Shown: positions 52,947 to 63,553 of the stretch, piece by piece
Layout of the letters: each line of letters begins with the position of its first letter
Position numbering within the stretch: position 1 is the stretch's first letter
DNA from: Lingula anatina
Lineage: Eukaryota > Brachiopoda > Lingulata > Lingulida > Lingulidae
Direction: 5' to 3'
Assembly: GCF_001039355.2 (NCBI RefSeq)
Contig: NW_019775591.1
Location: 650,745-714,744 of the forward strand
DNA length: 64,000 bases
Made by a program: the position numbers and the translations under genes
Notes under the pieces: model-generated
Told to the model about the DNA's origin: nothing
The model's input: the letters and a program-made list of their open reading frames with translations, nothing else
Databases searched by the model: none

Positions 52947-55138
52947 GTGAGCCATTCCTGCTTTCTCCTCCAGTTAGCATGCCCTGCACTTCATTTTTTT
53001 TTCCTTTATTTTCAAAGATACCCCTCTCCAAAATAAAAATAATTTTGATGATGAATTCATAAATGAATAATAAGTAAAAAAAAAAAAAAAATGTCAACGT
53101 TTCATGCATCTGGGGAAATAAAAAGCGACTCACAAGTAACGTAAATACCCAGTGGAACTCTCTGTGAAGCTCCGAAGTTACTGGTTTTTTTTCTAATAAG
53201 GAAGACGTCATAGCTACACGCGTTCGTCAGATTTTGACAGCGCGTGGTATTTGGCGCCAATTAAGAAGTCTAGGCGGTCGATCTCACTGATCTTTCAGTC
53301 GACTGTAGTAAAGGACAACAATTGACAAAGGGCCGAGACATGCAGCATCTATTTCACTAGCTTGAAAATTTAGCGAGTCTTGCCGACGATGTGGTCGAAC
53401 AATCGGAACAAGAAAAAAATTCTGTCGCATGATTTTGATGTATGGACTAAATGTTTGAGCCCAGAAAAATTAATTTTATAAAATAATTTTTTTGGTAAGA
53501 TTGACTGGGCCGGTCGAAATGCTTGGCACATTACCCTATACTTCGATCTGCCAACTAGTTGGGGTAAACTGTATACTGTTTTGCATTGGTATGTGTGTGT
53601 GTGTCCATCTGTTCAGGGGGATTCAAGGAAAATGGCTGCATGTTACAATTATCTTTTTATGGTTGAGGTTCATCAAGAGAGGGAGATGGCATGGTATGCT
53701 ATTCCGCATCGTCACACATCCAGTATGGCAGCCATCTTGATTTCAGATCTGTTCATTCGTGTAAAATTGACTATGAAGATTGCTTTCATTTTGACATGAT
53801 AAATTCCTAATTACCATACTGGTAATGTACGTAAAATAGCATGATGTCAGCATCCATAAACAGTACTTCTTTTTAAGGTATACATTGTCTAGAATCACTT
53901 GCGGGTGTCAGGCCTCTACTAAAGGACTGAGATGGTGATCTGGCTGTCACTGAATACAAAGATTCCACCAGACTTATGTGTGCATTTTGGGTAATTTGAA
54001 ACACTGTAGTCTTAACTAAAGTTAAGCACCCTTAATAATATTGCATCAAAATTGGCACATTGCTTTGTGCACTAGTACTTTTATTGTACCACAATGGTAG
54101 ATGCTGGCTCAGTGGATCCAAGTCACTGTTACAACTTCTCCTAAACTTCAAGGGCCTGAAATTAGGTCGCATATAATCTCAACTTGATCCCTTTACATTT
54201 TGGGCTCTTTGGATTCAGTGGTCTACAGTGTAGGCATCGCCTTAATTGTCAAAATTTAAAAAAATTGATGCTAAATATCTCCTAAAGGGAAGAAATTATG
54301 AGGAAAGTTACTATGGAAGTCTGACCAGAAGTCATGTGGAGATTTCAAATATTGTCCTTGTATTTGACCTGTATTTCAAGATCAAACAGGCCAATTTTTT
54401 AAAAGCTATTTGTTTGTCCTGATTTTCAAAAACTACACAGGCCTTACAATGTACCTTTCATATTATAATGTGAAGTTTCTCTTAGAGTTTCTTTCAGCTT
54501 TCATCCTCTATGAGGTTGGGGTCAGCAGGTGCATTTTCACAGGAGAAGGAGCCATCAGATGCCAAAACTGAAAACTCTCTCTAATTTTGGAACTGTAAAT
54601 GCTAGAGACTCATTAATGGTTGTTGCATTTTATAGCAGGTCTCCTTTTTTCTTTTTTGTAGAGTCAAGGCTTGCACTTTATCAAAAAGTACAACATCACA
54701 ATGTTTAATGGTGAAAATAAAATGTGAAGCACTCCAAAATTAGAAGTGATACCCCCATATAGTTACTACTGAACTTAAATAGGAAGTCATATGTTGACAA
54801 TCTTCCTGTGACCTTCAATTTGACCTGTGATCTAATTTTCACTATGAATTCCACTCTGTAAATTTTCCAACCCTTATATCTCTAAAACTGGCAGAGATAT
54901 GCCCAAACATGCAGTTACTATTGAACTTGAATAGCAATTGAGTAACACATTTGCCATGTTTCTGTGACCTAGATTTTGACTTTGGACCTACTTTTAACCA
55001 TGAACTGAACTTCCCATATTTGCCAGACCCTTTTTCTCCACAACTTAAAAAGACACATCCATAGTTACTTTTAAACTTGAATGAGGTTATAATCTTGCTA
55101 CAATAATGAGCTAGGTTAATCTTTCTGGTGGAACAAGT
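52947..55138. other. Repeat-rich gap between the last NUP98 exon and the Roco exons
   Basis: I looked for the NUP98 autoproteolytic domain and for a Roc GTPase (P-loop, DTAGQ-type motif) and recognised neither. At about 53215-53420 a less AT-rich stretch precedes a 30-codon frame (starting MWSNNRNKKK) of unknown meaning. At 54750-55090 three diverged tandem units of about 150 bp share AGTTACTATTGAACTTGAAT and CTGTGACC phrases. No N is present, so any break here is not a marked assembly gap. Confidence 0.5.
54750..55090. repeat. Three diverged tandem units of about 150 bp
   Basis: TAGTTACTACTGAACTTAAA (about 54761), CAGTTACTATTGAACTTGAA (about 54912) and a third variant (about 55060) are spaced by roughly 150 bases. 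The first two are each followed by a TGTGACC phrase. This looks like a degenerate satellite or transposon interior. Confidence 0.65.
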
Positions 55139-55565
55139 AGTAAATAATGCACTGTCCACGAGCCCGATATCACGATAGCAGGCCGAGCGTCAGCGAGGCA
55201 TGCTATCGTGGATATCGGGCGAGGGGGTAACAGTGCATTATTTGTCATACATACAAAGGGAAATCGTGCGTATTCCCCACCCAAACCCCCTAACTTTGAA
55301 TAGAACACGCTGATATCACCGCGCATGGGGTGATATCAAAGAATGGACTTTCCCCGCGTATACCGCCTAATTGCGGTCACCGTCCAATCATTTTCATTTA
55401 CGTGAAAGGTTTGTGGTTGCGTGTGTCTTGACAGGGACATGGGTCAGTGGTTTTCTGCGAGTAGTTGGCTAATTTCCTGTCCATCTTTCGCACGTGGCAG
55501 TCACTCCGTCTCATTCATTATATCGGTCCCTGCAATCCTTTTGTTTGGATATCAGCCCCGTGGTA
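55139..55565 (+). mobile_element. 427-bp non-autonomous repeat, copy B
   Basis: Reverse-complement partner of 46084-46510, with a few substitutions. It begins with the hairpin half (GTAAATAATGCACTGTCC) and ends ATATCAGCCCCGTGGT. The shared sequence extends a few bases beyond these limits on both sides, so exact ends are uncertain. The open frames on both strands inside it are passengers. Confidence 0.8.
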
Positions 55566-55853
55566 TGTATTACCAGTTATTTCTGCTTCCTTTCTGTACA
55601 TTTGACAGTTTGCTGCATTGAATATCAGTTTTATCTTTTTTTGGGCCACTGTGTATCAATTAACAGAAATGCGCAACAGAAAGGTATTATACAATCAATT
55701 AAGCAACCAGGTACTAGGCAACTGTGTTCATTGTAAAACTTCAGATTTAAAACTTACTTTCTGTTCTTTTTTCTGCTGGAGTGACAAGCTGTATGAAGCC
55801 ATATTATGATTAATAAAACTCTTGAACTGAAATTTGTTAACTTAACCTTTCAG

Positions 55854-58681
55854 ATTGAGGTGTTCCGCAGTAATGTACGGACGCATTTTAAAGGCAAGCA
55901 CAGCCACAACCATCATATTTATAACAAGAAATACTTTGTGGTCAATGCTACTGATGAAAATGATCCTGAATTGAATGCCCTCAAAGAGAGTATTTTGGAT
56001 ATAGCCAGCAAACAGCCCTACTGGGAAGAAGAACGGCCTTGCAAATGGCTGCTATTAGAGTCTCAGTTGCACAAACAAGCTAAGCAAAAGTATTTAAAGC
56101 TGGATGAAGTCTTACAAATAGCAGGGATGGAACCCATACACATGACAGACCAGAAAGAAGTAAAGGCATGTCTTGTATTTCTTCATGCTTTGGGGGAGGT
56201 GATATATTTTGATGAAGAGGCACTTAAGGATATTGTGATTTTAGAACCACAGTGGCTTGTAGATGCTTTTTGCTCCTTCATAACATTGCCTAGGTATGAG
56301 GATCGTTCTCGCAAAACACTTGCCCTTTGGGACAAGCTCCATGATAAAGCCATCTTAGATGAAGATTTGGTTGATGAAAAATGGAAAGAAATGAGCCCTG
56401 CTCTTCATGGAAAAAAGAAGGAAATTTTGCACCTTATGGAGAAGTTTGATATTATCAGTAAATGTCCCAAATGCAGTGACAGGGGTTTTGCCCAATATTT
56501 TGTCCCATGTCTAGCTGAGATGGCTCATGAAGAAGCAAATAGGGCCATTCCTCAAGATTCTCTTTGCTATGAATCGAAGGAGAAATTTTTCCCTATCTAT
56601 CTCTTTTATAGACTTATAGCTGCTTGTCTTCAAAGTTATAAGATATATAAGGATGGTCTTCATGCCAACTGTGTGCATCTTACATGTAAATCTGATCCTA
56701 ATGAAAGATGTGTCTTCAGCGTGTGGAAAGGATTGCACAGCATCCGTCTTGAGGTGGTTATAGATGATTTAAAACCACCAGACTTCAAGCGTTTGTGCAT
56801 TTCAGTGCGAGAATTCATTGAAGATCAGCTGGAGAAGATAGCCAGATTATACTGTCCAAATCTTCGTACCATTTGTCAGATCTATCATGCAGATTGTAAG
56901 GAGTGGGTAGAATTAAGTCAACATAAGCTGGAATGCCTGTGGAAGTCTCCTCGCTTAAGGTGCTCTGGCTGCAATGGTGTATTTTCTGTTGAACATTCTC
57001 TCTTATGGTTTGAAGAACCAAAGAAGGTTTGTGTGAGAAATGCATTGTAGGTTTCATGAAATAATTTCATTGTACTGTGTATTGTGCCTGTAGTATGTAT
57101 TTTTTTTTTTTTTTTTTTTTTTTTGCTTCTTTAAACATGATGCTGAAATGAAATTTAAGAGAAAAAAGAGAATAAAATGTCACATTGGATTGATAATCTT
57201 AGTTAGCAATTGAACATTATTGTTGAAATTGAGATATTGTTCGGTCCGTTTTCATGGAAGATTCTGACATAAAGTTTATTTCTTTTCCTTATATTGTAAC
57301 TTGACATCAACTAGGTGCCTTGACCATTGTTTTTTTTTTATTATTGCCTTTGAAGGAAGAAGCTGAAAGTGGGACAGTGCTGGAGTACATGCCGCTCTTG
57401 GAGAAAGCTGAAAGTGGGACAGTGCTGGAGTACATGACTGCCTTAGAGATGAAGAGATACTGTGGCAAAAGTTCTCTTGGGAGAGGTGGATTTGGAGAAG
57501 TTTTTAAAGGTAAGTACCGATTGCTGTTAATGCACACTTGTTTGTTTGTGTCAGGTAAAAAGGTTTATTCCATAAAATATAAAATTAAGATCATTTTAAC
57601 AAAGTTTAATGTAATCTATATCCAGTCGGGTCACCTAATCATTAACAGACCCAGTCTACACTTGTTGTTTAATTGTTACTTAGTCTTGGTGTTTCTGATC
57701 ATTTCTGATAGTTTCAGAGTTAGCATTTTTAAGAGAAAGGTTGTCTTTGTAAATCCTGGAATTTCTTTCCATAGTTATCAAAGTCTGTGGGACAGATCAT
57801 GGTAAATCTGATGATTTCCAGTTTTCTAATATGTCTTACTGGAAATTCATCAGACAAATTATTTCTTTTAAAAGTCCTAGTAATGACCTGCAAAATCCCA
57901 GTAGTTGTGAGTATTTCTGATAAAGTCCTGACAGTTATTACGGTGGGTGGTCCTACCTGAGCACAGTGAAGAAATGCTGTTGAAATAAGCTGTTTATTGC
58001 TATGCAAAATGTTGGTCAGTAAAGAAGATGGGTCTTCCAACCCCACTCCCGCCACCCCCCCCCACCCCCCACCCCCCGATACTCCCCCGCACCGGTACGT
58101 CCCCACACCGATACTCCCCCTCAGTATATATTGCTGTTAGGGATCATTAAATGCATTATTGGAAGAGAATTGACAAAACAACATTCTATTGTGTCTGTTT
58201 GTTTGACGGCTTTGCTGCCTTAATTGTTACATCTTAATTTCTTAAGGTTGTTTATTATATTACAGGTTCTAAAAAATACAGAGAAAAAGAAATTGCTGTT
58301 GAAGTTTGCAACAAAGCCAAAAAGGAACCTGAGTTTCGGTTTGTGAAGGTACTGTAAACTCAATAACACACCCACACACCAACACATTATTGAAACAGGT
58401 TGTTAGATTAAATAGATGTTTGACCAATTGTAGCCTTAACAGCTATTGTTTTTGTTGCATATCTGACTGTGCTAGAATAAAAATGAAAATTGACAAAAAG
58501 GTAATGTGGAATACAGATGTAACCCTTTGTCTGTATTACTTTTTGTTTTGAAGCATGAGCTTAAATAAGACTTTAATTTTACTTAGTGATGTAACACTTT
58601 TTATGTTTAATAGGAAAGGACCATTGGTTACATAAGACACCCCTTTCTGTTGCCGTTATATGCAGTTGCTGCATCACCAGA
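55854..58681 (+). CDS. Roco-family protein: COR domain and start of kinase domain; both ends missing
   Basis: Roco proteins combine a Roc GTPase, a COR dimerisation domain and often a kinase (LRRK relatives). Four plus-strand exons join in phase: 55854-57026, 57356-57509, 58266-58348 and 58614-58681. The large first exon begins with what looks like the end of a Roc domain (YFVVNATDEND), then the COR region (CLVFLHALGEVIYFDEEALK, ILEPQWLVDAF, KFDIISKCPKC, QYFVPCL). It ends with a Cys pair motif, CSGC. Exon 2 has a 15-residue tandem duplication and then the kinase glycine loop GRGGFGEVFKG. Exon 3 reads IAVEVCNKA where a kinase normally has VAIK or VAVK, so the ATP-anchoring Lys is Glu. Exon 4 carries the helix C to strand 4 segment IRHPFLLPLYAV. 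Roc exons are absent upstream. The remaining kinase exons are absent because a DIRS element fills the next intron to near the window end. Confidence 0.85.
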
Positions 58682-59021
58682 GTGAGTATTTTTAAATATA
58701 AGTACTTTTATTTTAAAAAGGGATTTTTCATGGGGTAAAAGACAATTCTATTTCGTATAAAAATATCGGTCAGTCTTAAATGAGATATGCTTGCGCATGC
58801 GTACTCAGTTAGCTTGTGACATGCGGATAGTGTAGACAGCCTGAAAATAGATGCGATCTATTTCTATCAGAATTAGTCTAAAACAAACGCAGTTTGTTTC
58901 TTGAGTTGAAAACATTTTTTTTGCCATGGAGTTGCAAACTTTTATGCGACATATATTGATCTGTAACGTAGTTACACATTTGTAGGCTACGAATCATTTG
59001 CGCACCAAACTTGAAATCAAG

Positions 59022-60179
59022 ATGGCGGCAGAAAACACGTGTAGTGCTCTTAATTTACCGGGCCCTTCAAAACCCGCGTTAGATATATGTAAGAGTGTCG
59101 AGGAAGTGAAAGCCAAGAAAATGAAAACAAGAACAGTAAAAGGGAAACAAGATAACACTGACAAAGCCAATTCTAGTCATAACAGCGATGAATATTTATC
59201 TATCATGAAAAATATACAAGAAACAGTGCAGAGGCAGGAAACCAAAATTAACAGCGTCGTGGGACACATGGATACTTTGGAGAAACAGTACATGTATGGT
59301 GTATACGATGAATATTGTGAGGAGCATCATGAATTTGATGAACAGACTCTGTATGATGAAAGATTTGATGATGAAACATGCCTGGAGACTCAGAACTGCG
59401 AGGCAGGTACTAGTAGTAGTAGCACAAACAGATTTGATGATATGACGAAGAGATATAAATTAATAGAGTACACAGACGTGGAAGTTGACAGTGTGTTGGC
59501 GAGCAGTGTCAATGATTTGTTCACCAATGGGATAGTGAATCATTCAAAGTATACAGAACTTACCAAAGATGAAAATAACTTGAGGCCAAAAAACTGTGAA
59601 AGTTTGGTGATAGTCATAACCAATAAAATGGTATGGAACATTATTCCTCAATATGCCAAAACAAATGATACGAAGTTACAGGATGTTCAAATGTCAGTTG
59701 TAAAAGCAGCTACGTTTATGACTAAAGGAATAGACAAACTGGCTAAGTTGGAAACAGAAAATGACACGAGTGAAGGGCTTGGAAAACTCATTGATATGTT
59801 CAGTGACAGTATTGCTTTGCTTGGTCATGCCAATAAACAGATTAACTGTTTTAGTAAGGATTTGTTAAAACCAAACCTCAAGCCAGAGTATAAGCCTTTG
59901 TGCAATCATAACATTCCGTGCACAACTTTTCTCTTTGGAGATGATATTACCAAATCTGCAAGGGAAGTGGAAGATTCTGTGAAAATGAGTTATAAAATGA
60001 TGCAGAGTAGAATGGGCTTGGATTATAGAAACCGCCCATACCCCAGGGGCCCACGATTCAGGGGACGCATGATAGGAAGGTACAATCGTGGCCGAGGAAG
60101 TTCTTCCCAGAGGGGTGCACATGCAGATTCAAAAAACTTCTCATGGCAAAGCAGCCAGTGGGATCAGAACAGATACTAG
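59022..60179 (+). CDS. DIRS ORF1, gag-like RNA-binding protein
   Basis: This open frame encodes 385 residues from the ATG at 59022; an in-frame ATG at 58998 would add eight. I prefer 59022 because it starts MAAENT inside an AAGATGGCGGC motif. The N-terminal third is Lys- and acid-rich with a likely coiled coil (about residues 60-85). The middle is helical. The C-terminus is Arg/Gly-rich (RGPRFRGRMIGRYNRGRG), which suggests nucleic-acid binding. Position before the RT ORF fits the gag-like protein of DIRS elements. No zinc knuckle is seen. ORF2 begins inside its last codons. Confidence 0.75.
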   Translation: MAAENTCSALNLPGPSKPALDICKSVEEVKAKKMKTRTVKGKQDNTDKANSSHNSDEYLSIMKNIQETVQRQETKINSVVGHMDTLEKQYMYGVYDEYCEEHHEFDEQTLYDERFDDETCLETQNCEAGTSSSSTNRFDDMTKRYKLIEYTDVEVDSVLASSVNDLFTNGIVNHSKYTELTKDENNLRPKNCESLVIVITNKMVWNIIPQYAKTNDTKLQDVQMSVVKAATFMTKGIDKLAKLETENDTSEGLGKLIDMFSDSIALLGHANKQINCFSKDLLKPNLKPEYKPLCNHNIPCTTFLFGDDITKSAREVEDSVKMSYKMMQSRMGLDYRNRPYPRGPRFRGRMIGRYNRGRGSSSQRGAHADSKNFSWQSSQWDQNRY

Positions 60180-62747
60180 AGGTGAGACATAAATTTCAAG
60201 CTGGTAGATTGCATTTGTTTGTAGATGAATGGAGAAAATTGACCAGTGACCCATATATCTCACCCTGAGCTTCAGAGCTAACTTGACACTAACCTTTTCA
60301 CTGTAGCCTATCTCCATCGTGTCAAGTAACCTCTGACCAGATTCGAGTGCCCCCGCCACCCGCCAATCAAATTTAAAGCCCGCACTCAATGACTCATTNG
60401 AATGGAGAATACAGAATGATATTAAATCTTAAGAAGCTGAATCAACACATTCCCTATGAACATTTTAAAATGGACACATTTGAAAAGGCATTGACCTTAG
60501 TGACAAAAGGATGCTTCCTAGCATCAATTGATATAAAACATGCATAATTTATAGTGTGAAAATAGCAGAAGAACAGCAAATTCTTTTTCGATTTGTTTGG
60601 GAAGGAAATATCTATCAATACACATGCCTTGCAAATGGCGTTTCTGAAGGGCCAAAAATATTTACGAAATTATTAAAGCCGGTATATGCAAAATTGAGAA
60701 GTCTTGGCCATTCTAGTTCAGGATTTATTGATGACAGTTTATTGTGTTCAGATAATTACCTTGAATGTGTTGAAAATATAAGATGCACAAAACATCTAAT
60801 GGAAACACTTGGTTTTATAATCAATGCAGAAAAGTCTGTCCTTATTCCCCAACAATCATTGTTGTTTCTGGGAAATATTATAGATTCTGAAAGTATGACG
60901 GTGACTTTACCCAAAGATAAAATGGATCACATTGTACAGCAGTGTAAAATGCTTATCATTAAAACAGAAGCAAAAGTAAGACTAGTAGCTAAAGTGATTG
61001 GAATTATAGTTTCAACATTCTCAGCTGTAGAATATGGTAAACTCCATTATAGAGAACTTGAAAAGCAGAAGATGAGTGCTTTAAAAAGCAACAATGGAAA
61101 TTATGATGCTATGATGCACATTACAATTAGTATGAAGCAAGAATTACAATGGTGGATTGAAAATGTCCACTTGCAAAGAAGGAAAATTGACAAAAGAAAT
61201 GTTGACATTATATTGTATACTGATGCAGTCAAATTAGGCTGGGGTGCTCATTTGGAAGGTCAAAAAATTGGGGGTAGATGGTTTCCAGAAGAAGCTAACC
61301 TTCATATAAATGCTTTAGAGTTACTAGCATTATTATATGCATTGCAGTCTTTTACATTTAGATTTGAAAATAAACATGTAAAGATCATGAGTGATAATAT
61401 TACAGCATATGACTATATTCAGAATATGGGTGGAATTAAATCTTATGTTTGCCATAACATAGCAAAAAAGATTTGGCATTGGTGTATCGAGAAAAATGTT
61501 TGGCTCACCTGTGTCCATGTGCCAGGGAAAGATAATGTAGATGCTGATGATGCTTCTAGGAAGTTTAATGAATGTTTAGAATGGAAGTTGAATGAGAATG
61601 TATTTCAAAAGATATGTGAAAATTTTGGAAATCCATTTATTGATCTTTTCGCCTCTAGATTAAATGCTCAAGTTGAAAGATATTGTTCATAGCAGGCAGA
61701 CCCCTTTGCTTGGGGTATTAATGCATTAACTTATGATTGGGGAAAACTGAATTATGTTTATCTGTTTCCACCTTTCAGTTTGCTGGGTCATTGTATCCAG
61801 AAGATTAGCAAAGACAAAGCCAGGGGTATTATAGTGGCTCCTGCATGTATGGCCAACACAGATATGGTTTGCAAAGTTGATGGAATTACTTGTGGAAAAT
61901 CCAATAGTCATTCAAGAGAAAAAAGGTCTGTTAACTTTACCAGGGAACAAGCTCCCAGTGGAACATCCTCTAAAGGCCCAGTCACAATGTCGGCGATCTG
62001 TCGGGGATTAGTTTTGGCCAGGGGTTGTCGTAGAAAATAAAGAATCCTTGAACAATCCTAGCAATAATCCTAATAAAAGTGGAGCAGTCACATTGTCTGA
62101 GATTTTTTCAAGGGTTTTGACCCGGTTTTGTCGAAAAATCGTGGGATTAGCCTCCGATCGCCTCCGATTGCATCGGAGGCGATCGGAGACAATATCTGCG
62201 AGCGTCTTTTCTTGTAATTTTTTTACCCCTGGGTATATGTGTATACTAGTCTCAGATTATTCGGAGGACACCTCCGATTAATCGGAGGGCATCGTAGGTC
62301 ATCGGAGATTATGTCTGGGATGCCCAAAATGGGTGAAAAATCTTGCGAGCAATCTTAAAATTTTAAGTTCAAAGTTGGGGACCGCGACGGGTGTGGCGAT
62401 GTCTAAAAAATCTTCGACAGCCCGCAGGCGTCCGGAGAGCGCCTCCGACGGGTGCAAAATCGTGAGATCTGTCTCAAGATTTTGTTCAAATTTCCCGGGT
62501 TTTATCCATCCCCGATGCATCGCAACTGATTTGTGACTGGGCCTTTATGGACAAGTTGAAACTCATTGTATGCAAAGTATCAGGGAACAGTTTAGAGAAC
62601 GAGGCTTTTCTGAGCAATCAACCCACATACTTATGTCATCTTGGCGTACAGGGACAAAGAAACAGTACAACGTGTTCATTAAACGCTGGTTCAAATACTG
62701 TGGTGAAAGGGAAATTAATTCATTTTCACCACATGTGGAAGAGGTGA
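60143..62747 (+). pseudogene. DIRS ORF2: reverse transcriptase-RNase H, broken
   Basis: The frame opens at the ATG at 60143, overlapping ORF1, and reads AGRLHLFVDEWRKLTSDPYIS before a stop. Sequence 60268-60399 is unrelated and ends in an N. RT homology resumes at about 60400 (YRMILNLKKLN), shifts frame near 60545, and continues to 61692. Visible RT marks are LANGVSEGPKIFTKLL and GFIDD, with Phe in place of Tyr in the YIDD box. RNase H marks are ILYTDAV, INALELLALL and MSDNITA. A TAG at 61690 interrupts the family's conserved DPFAWGINAL block. A small frameshift follows near 61848. The TIR element at 61973-62545 then splits the end, and the last piece (from 62547) overlaps the recombinase start. 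At least five independent lesions make it nonfunctional. Confidence 0.88.
61973..62545. mobile_element. 573-bp TIR element nested in the DIRS copy
   Basis: The ends are 15-bp inverted repeats, AAGGCCCAGTCACAA and its complement, flanked by TA on both sides (61971-61972 and 62546-62547), fitting a TA target duplication as in Tc1/mariner or similar MITEs. Imperfect inverted similarity runs further inwards. The interior is far richer in GC than the surrounding DIRS sequence and holds many TCCGAT/ATCGGA motifs, including CCTCCGATCGCCTCCGATTG followed by its inverse. No transposase is encoded. Confidence 0.88.
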
Positions 62748-63553
62748 TAGAATTTCTTACAAAACAGTTTAATGATGGCTTAGCATATGACAGTTTAAAT
62801 ACAGCAAGAGGTGCTATTTCATCAATGGGTATTCAAATTGATGGAGTTTCAGCAGGGAGTCATCCATTGGTGATAAGATATATGAAAGGCATTTATAATT
62901 TGAGGCCACCAAGACAACGTTATGCTCAAATTTGGGATGTTAATAAAGTTCTGGTTTTCTTAAGGAAACTTTCACCAGTAAAGCACTTGACTTTGAAGGA
63001 TCTGACTTTAAAACTTACAATGCTCATGGCATTAATTAATGCCACACGTGTACAAACATTGCATTTAATTTCTGTTGTTGATATGAAAAAGTTGAGTTCA
63101 GAGTTTGTGTTTCAGTTATGTGGTTTACTGAAGCAAAGTAGACCAGGTTGTAATTCATCACATATTGTGTTTAAAGCTTACCCTCCAGATAGGAGGTTGT
63201 GTGTTTATACTGTTTTAAAAGAGTATATAGCTCGTACAAAGACATTGCGTAGGCATAATGTTGATAAAAATTTGCTTATAAGTTATATGAAACCTTATAA
63301 ACCTGTTCAAAGAGATACTATTTCTAGATGGATCAAAGTTGTAATGACAAAATCGGGAATAGACACTACTTTATTTGGTGCTCACAGTGTGAGAGCTGCT
63401 GCTGTTTCAAAGGCAAAAATGAATTCTGTGCCAGTGACAGATATTTTGAACAAAGCTGGTTGGAGTACTGAAAAAACATTTGCAAAAGTTTATGAGAAAC
63501 AAATTGAGGATAAAGCTACCACATTTGAATATGGAGTTTTAAAAAGGAAGTAA
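62570..63553 (+). CDS. DIRS tyrosine recombinase
   Basis: Tyrosine recombinases cut and rejoin DNA through a covalent Tyr link; in DIRS elements this enzyme integrates a circular DNA copy. The frame is intact at 327 residues. It has an N-terminal core-binding region (TGTKKQYNVFIKRWFKYC), then the catalytic part. Visible are NATRVQTLHLI with the first Arg, HSVRAAAVSKA for the second-box His and Arg, and GWSTEKTFAKVYEK with the C-terminal Tyr nucleophile. Length and order match DIRS recombinases. The start at 62570 overlaps the end of ORF2, as is usual for the group. The gene looks undamaged although the RT before it is dead. Host use cannot be judged from sequence. Confidence 0.9.
   Translation: MQSIREQFRERGFSEQSTHILMSSWRTGTKKQYNVFIKRWFKYCGEREINSFSPHVEEVIEFLTKQFNDGLAYDSLNTARGAISSMGIQIDGVSAGSHPLVIRYMKGIYNLRPPRQRYAQIWDVNKVLVFLRKLSPVKHLTLKDLTLKLTMLMALINATRVQTLHLISVVDMKKLSSEFVFQLCGLLKQSRPGCNSSHIVFKAYPPDRRLCVYTVLKEYIARTKTLRRHNVDKNLLISYMKPYKPVQRDTISRWIKVVMTKSGIDTTLFGAHSVRAAAVSKAKMNSVPVTDILNKAGWSTEKTFAKVYEKQIEDKATTFEYGVLKRK

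Noticed and set aside
53390-53482. 30-codon frame after a less AT-rich stretch, as a possible first exon of the Roco gene
   Set aside because: No donor at its end, a stop within 31 codons, and no Roc-like sequence follows.
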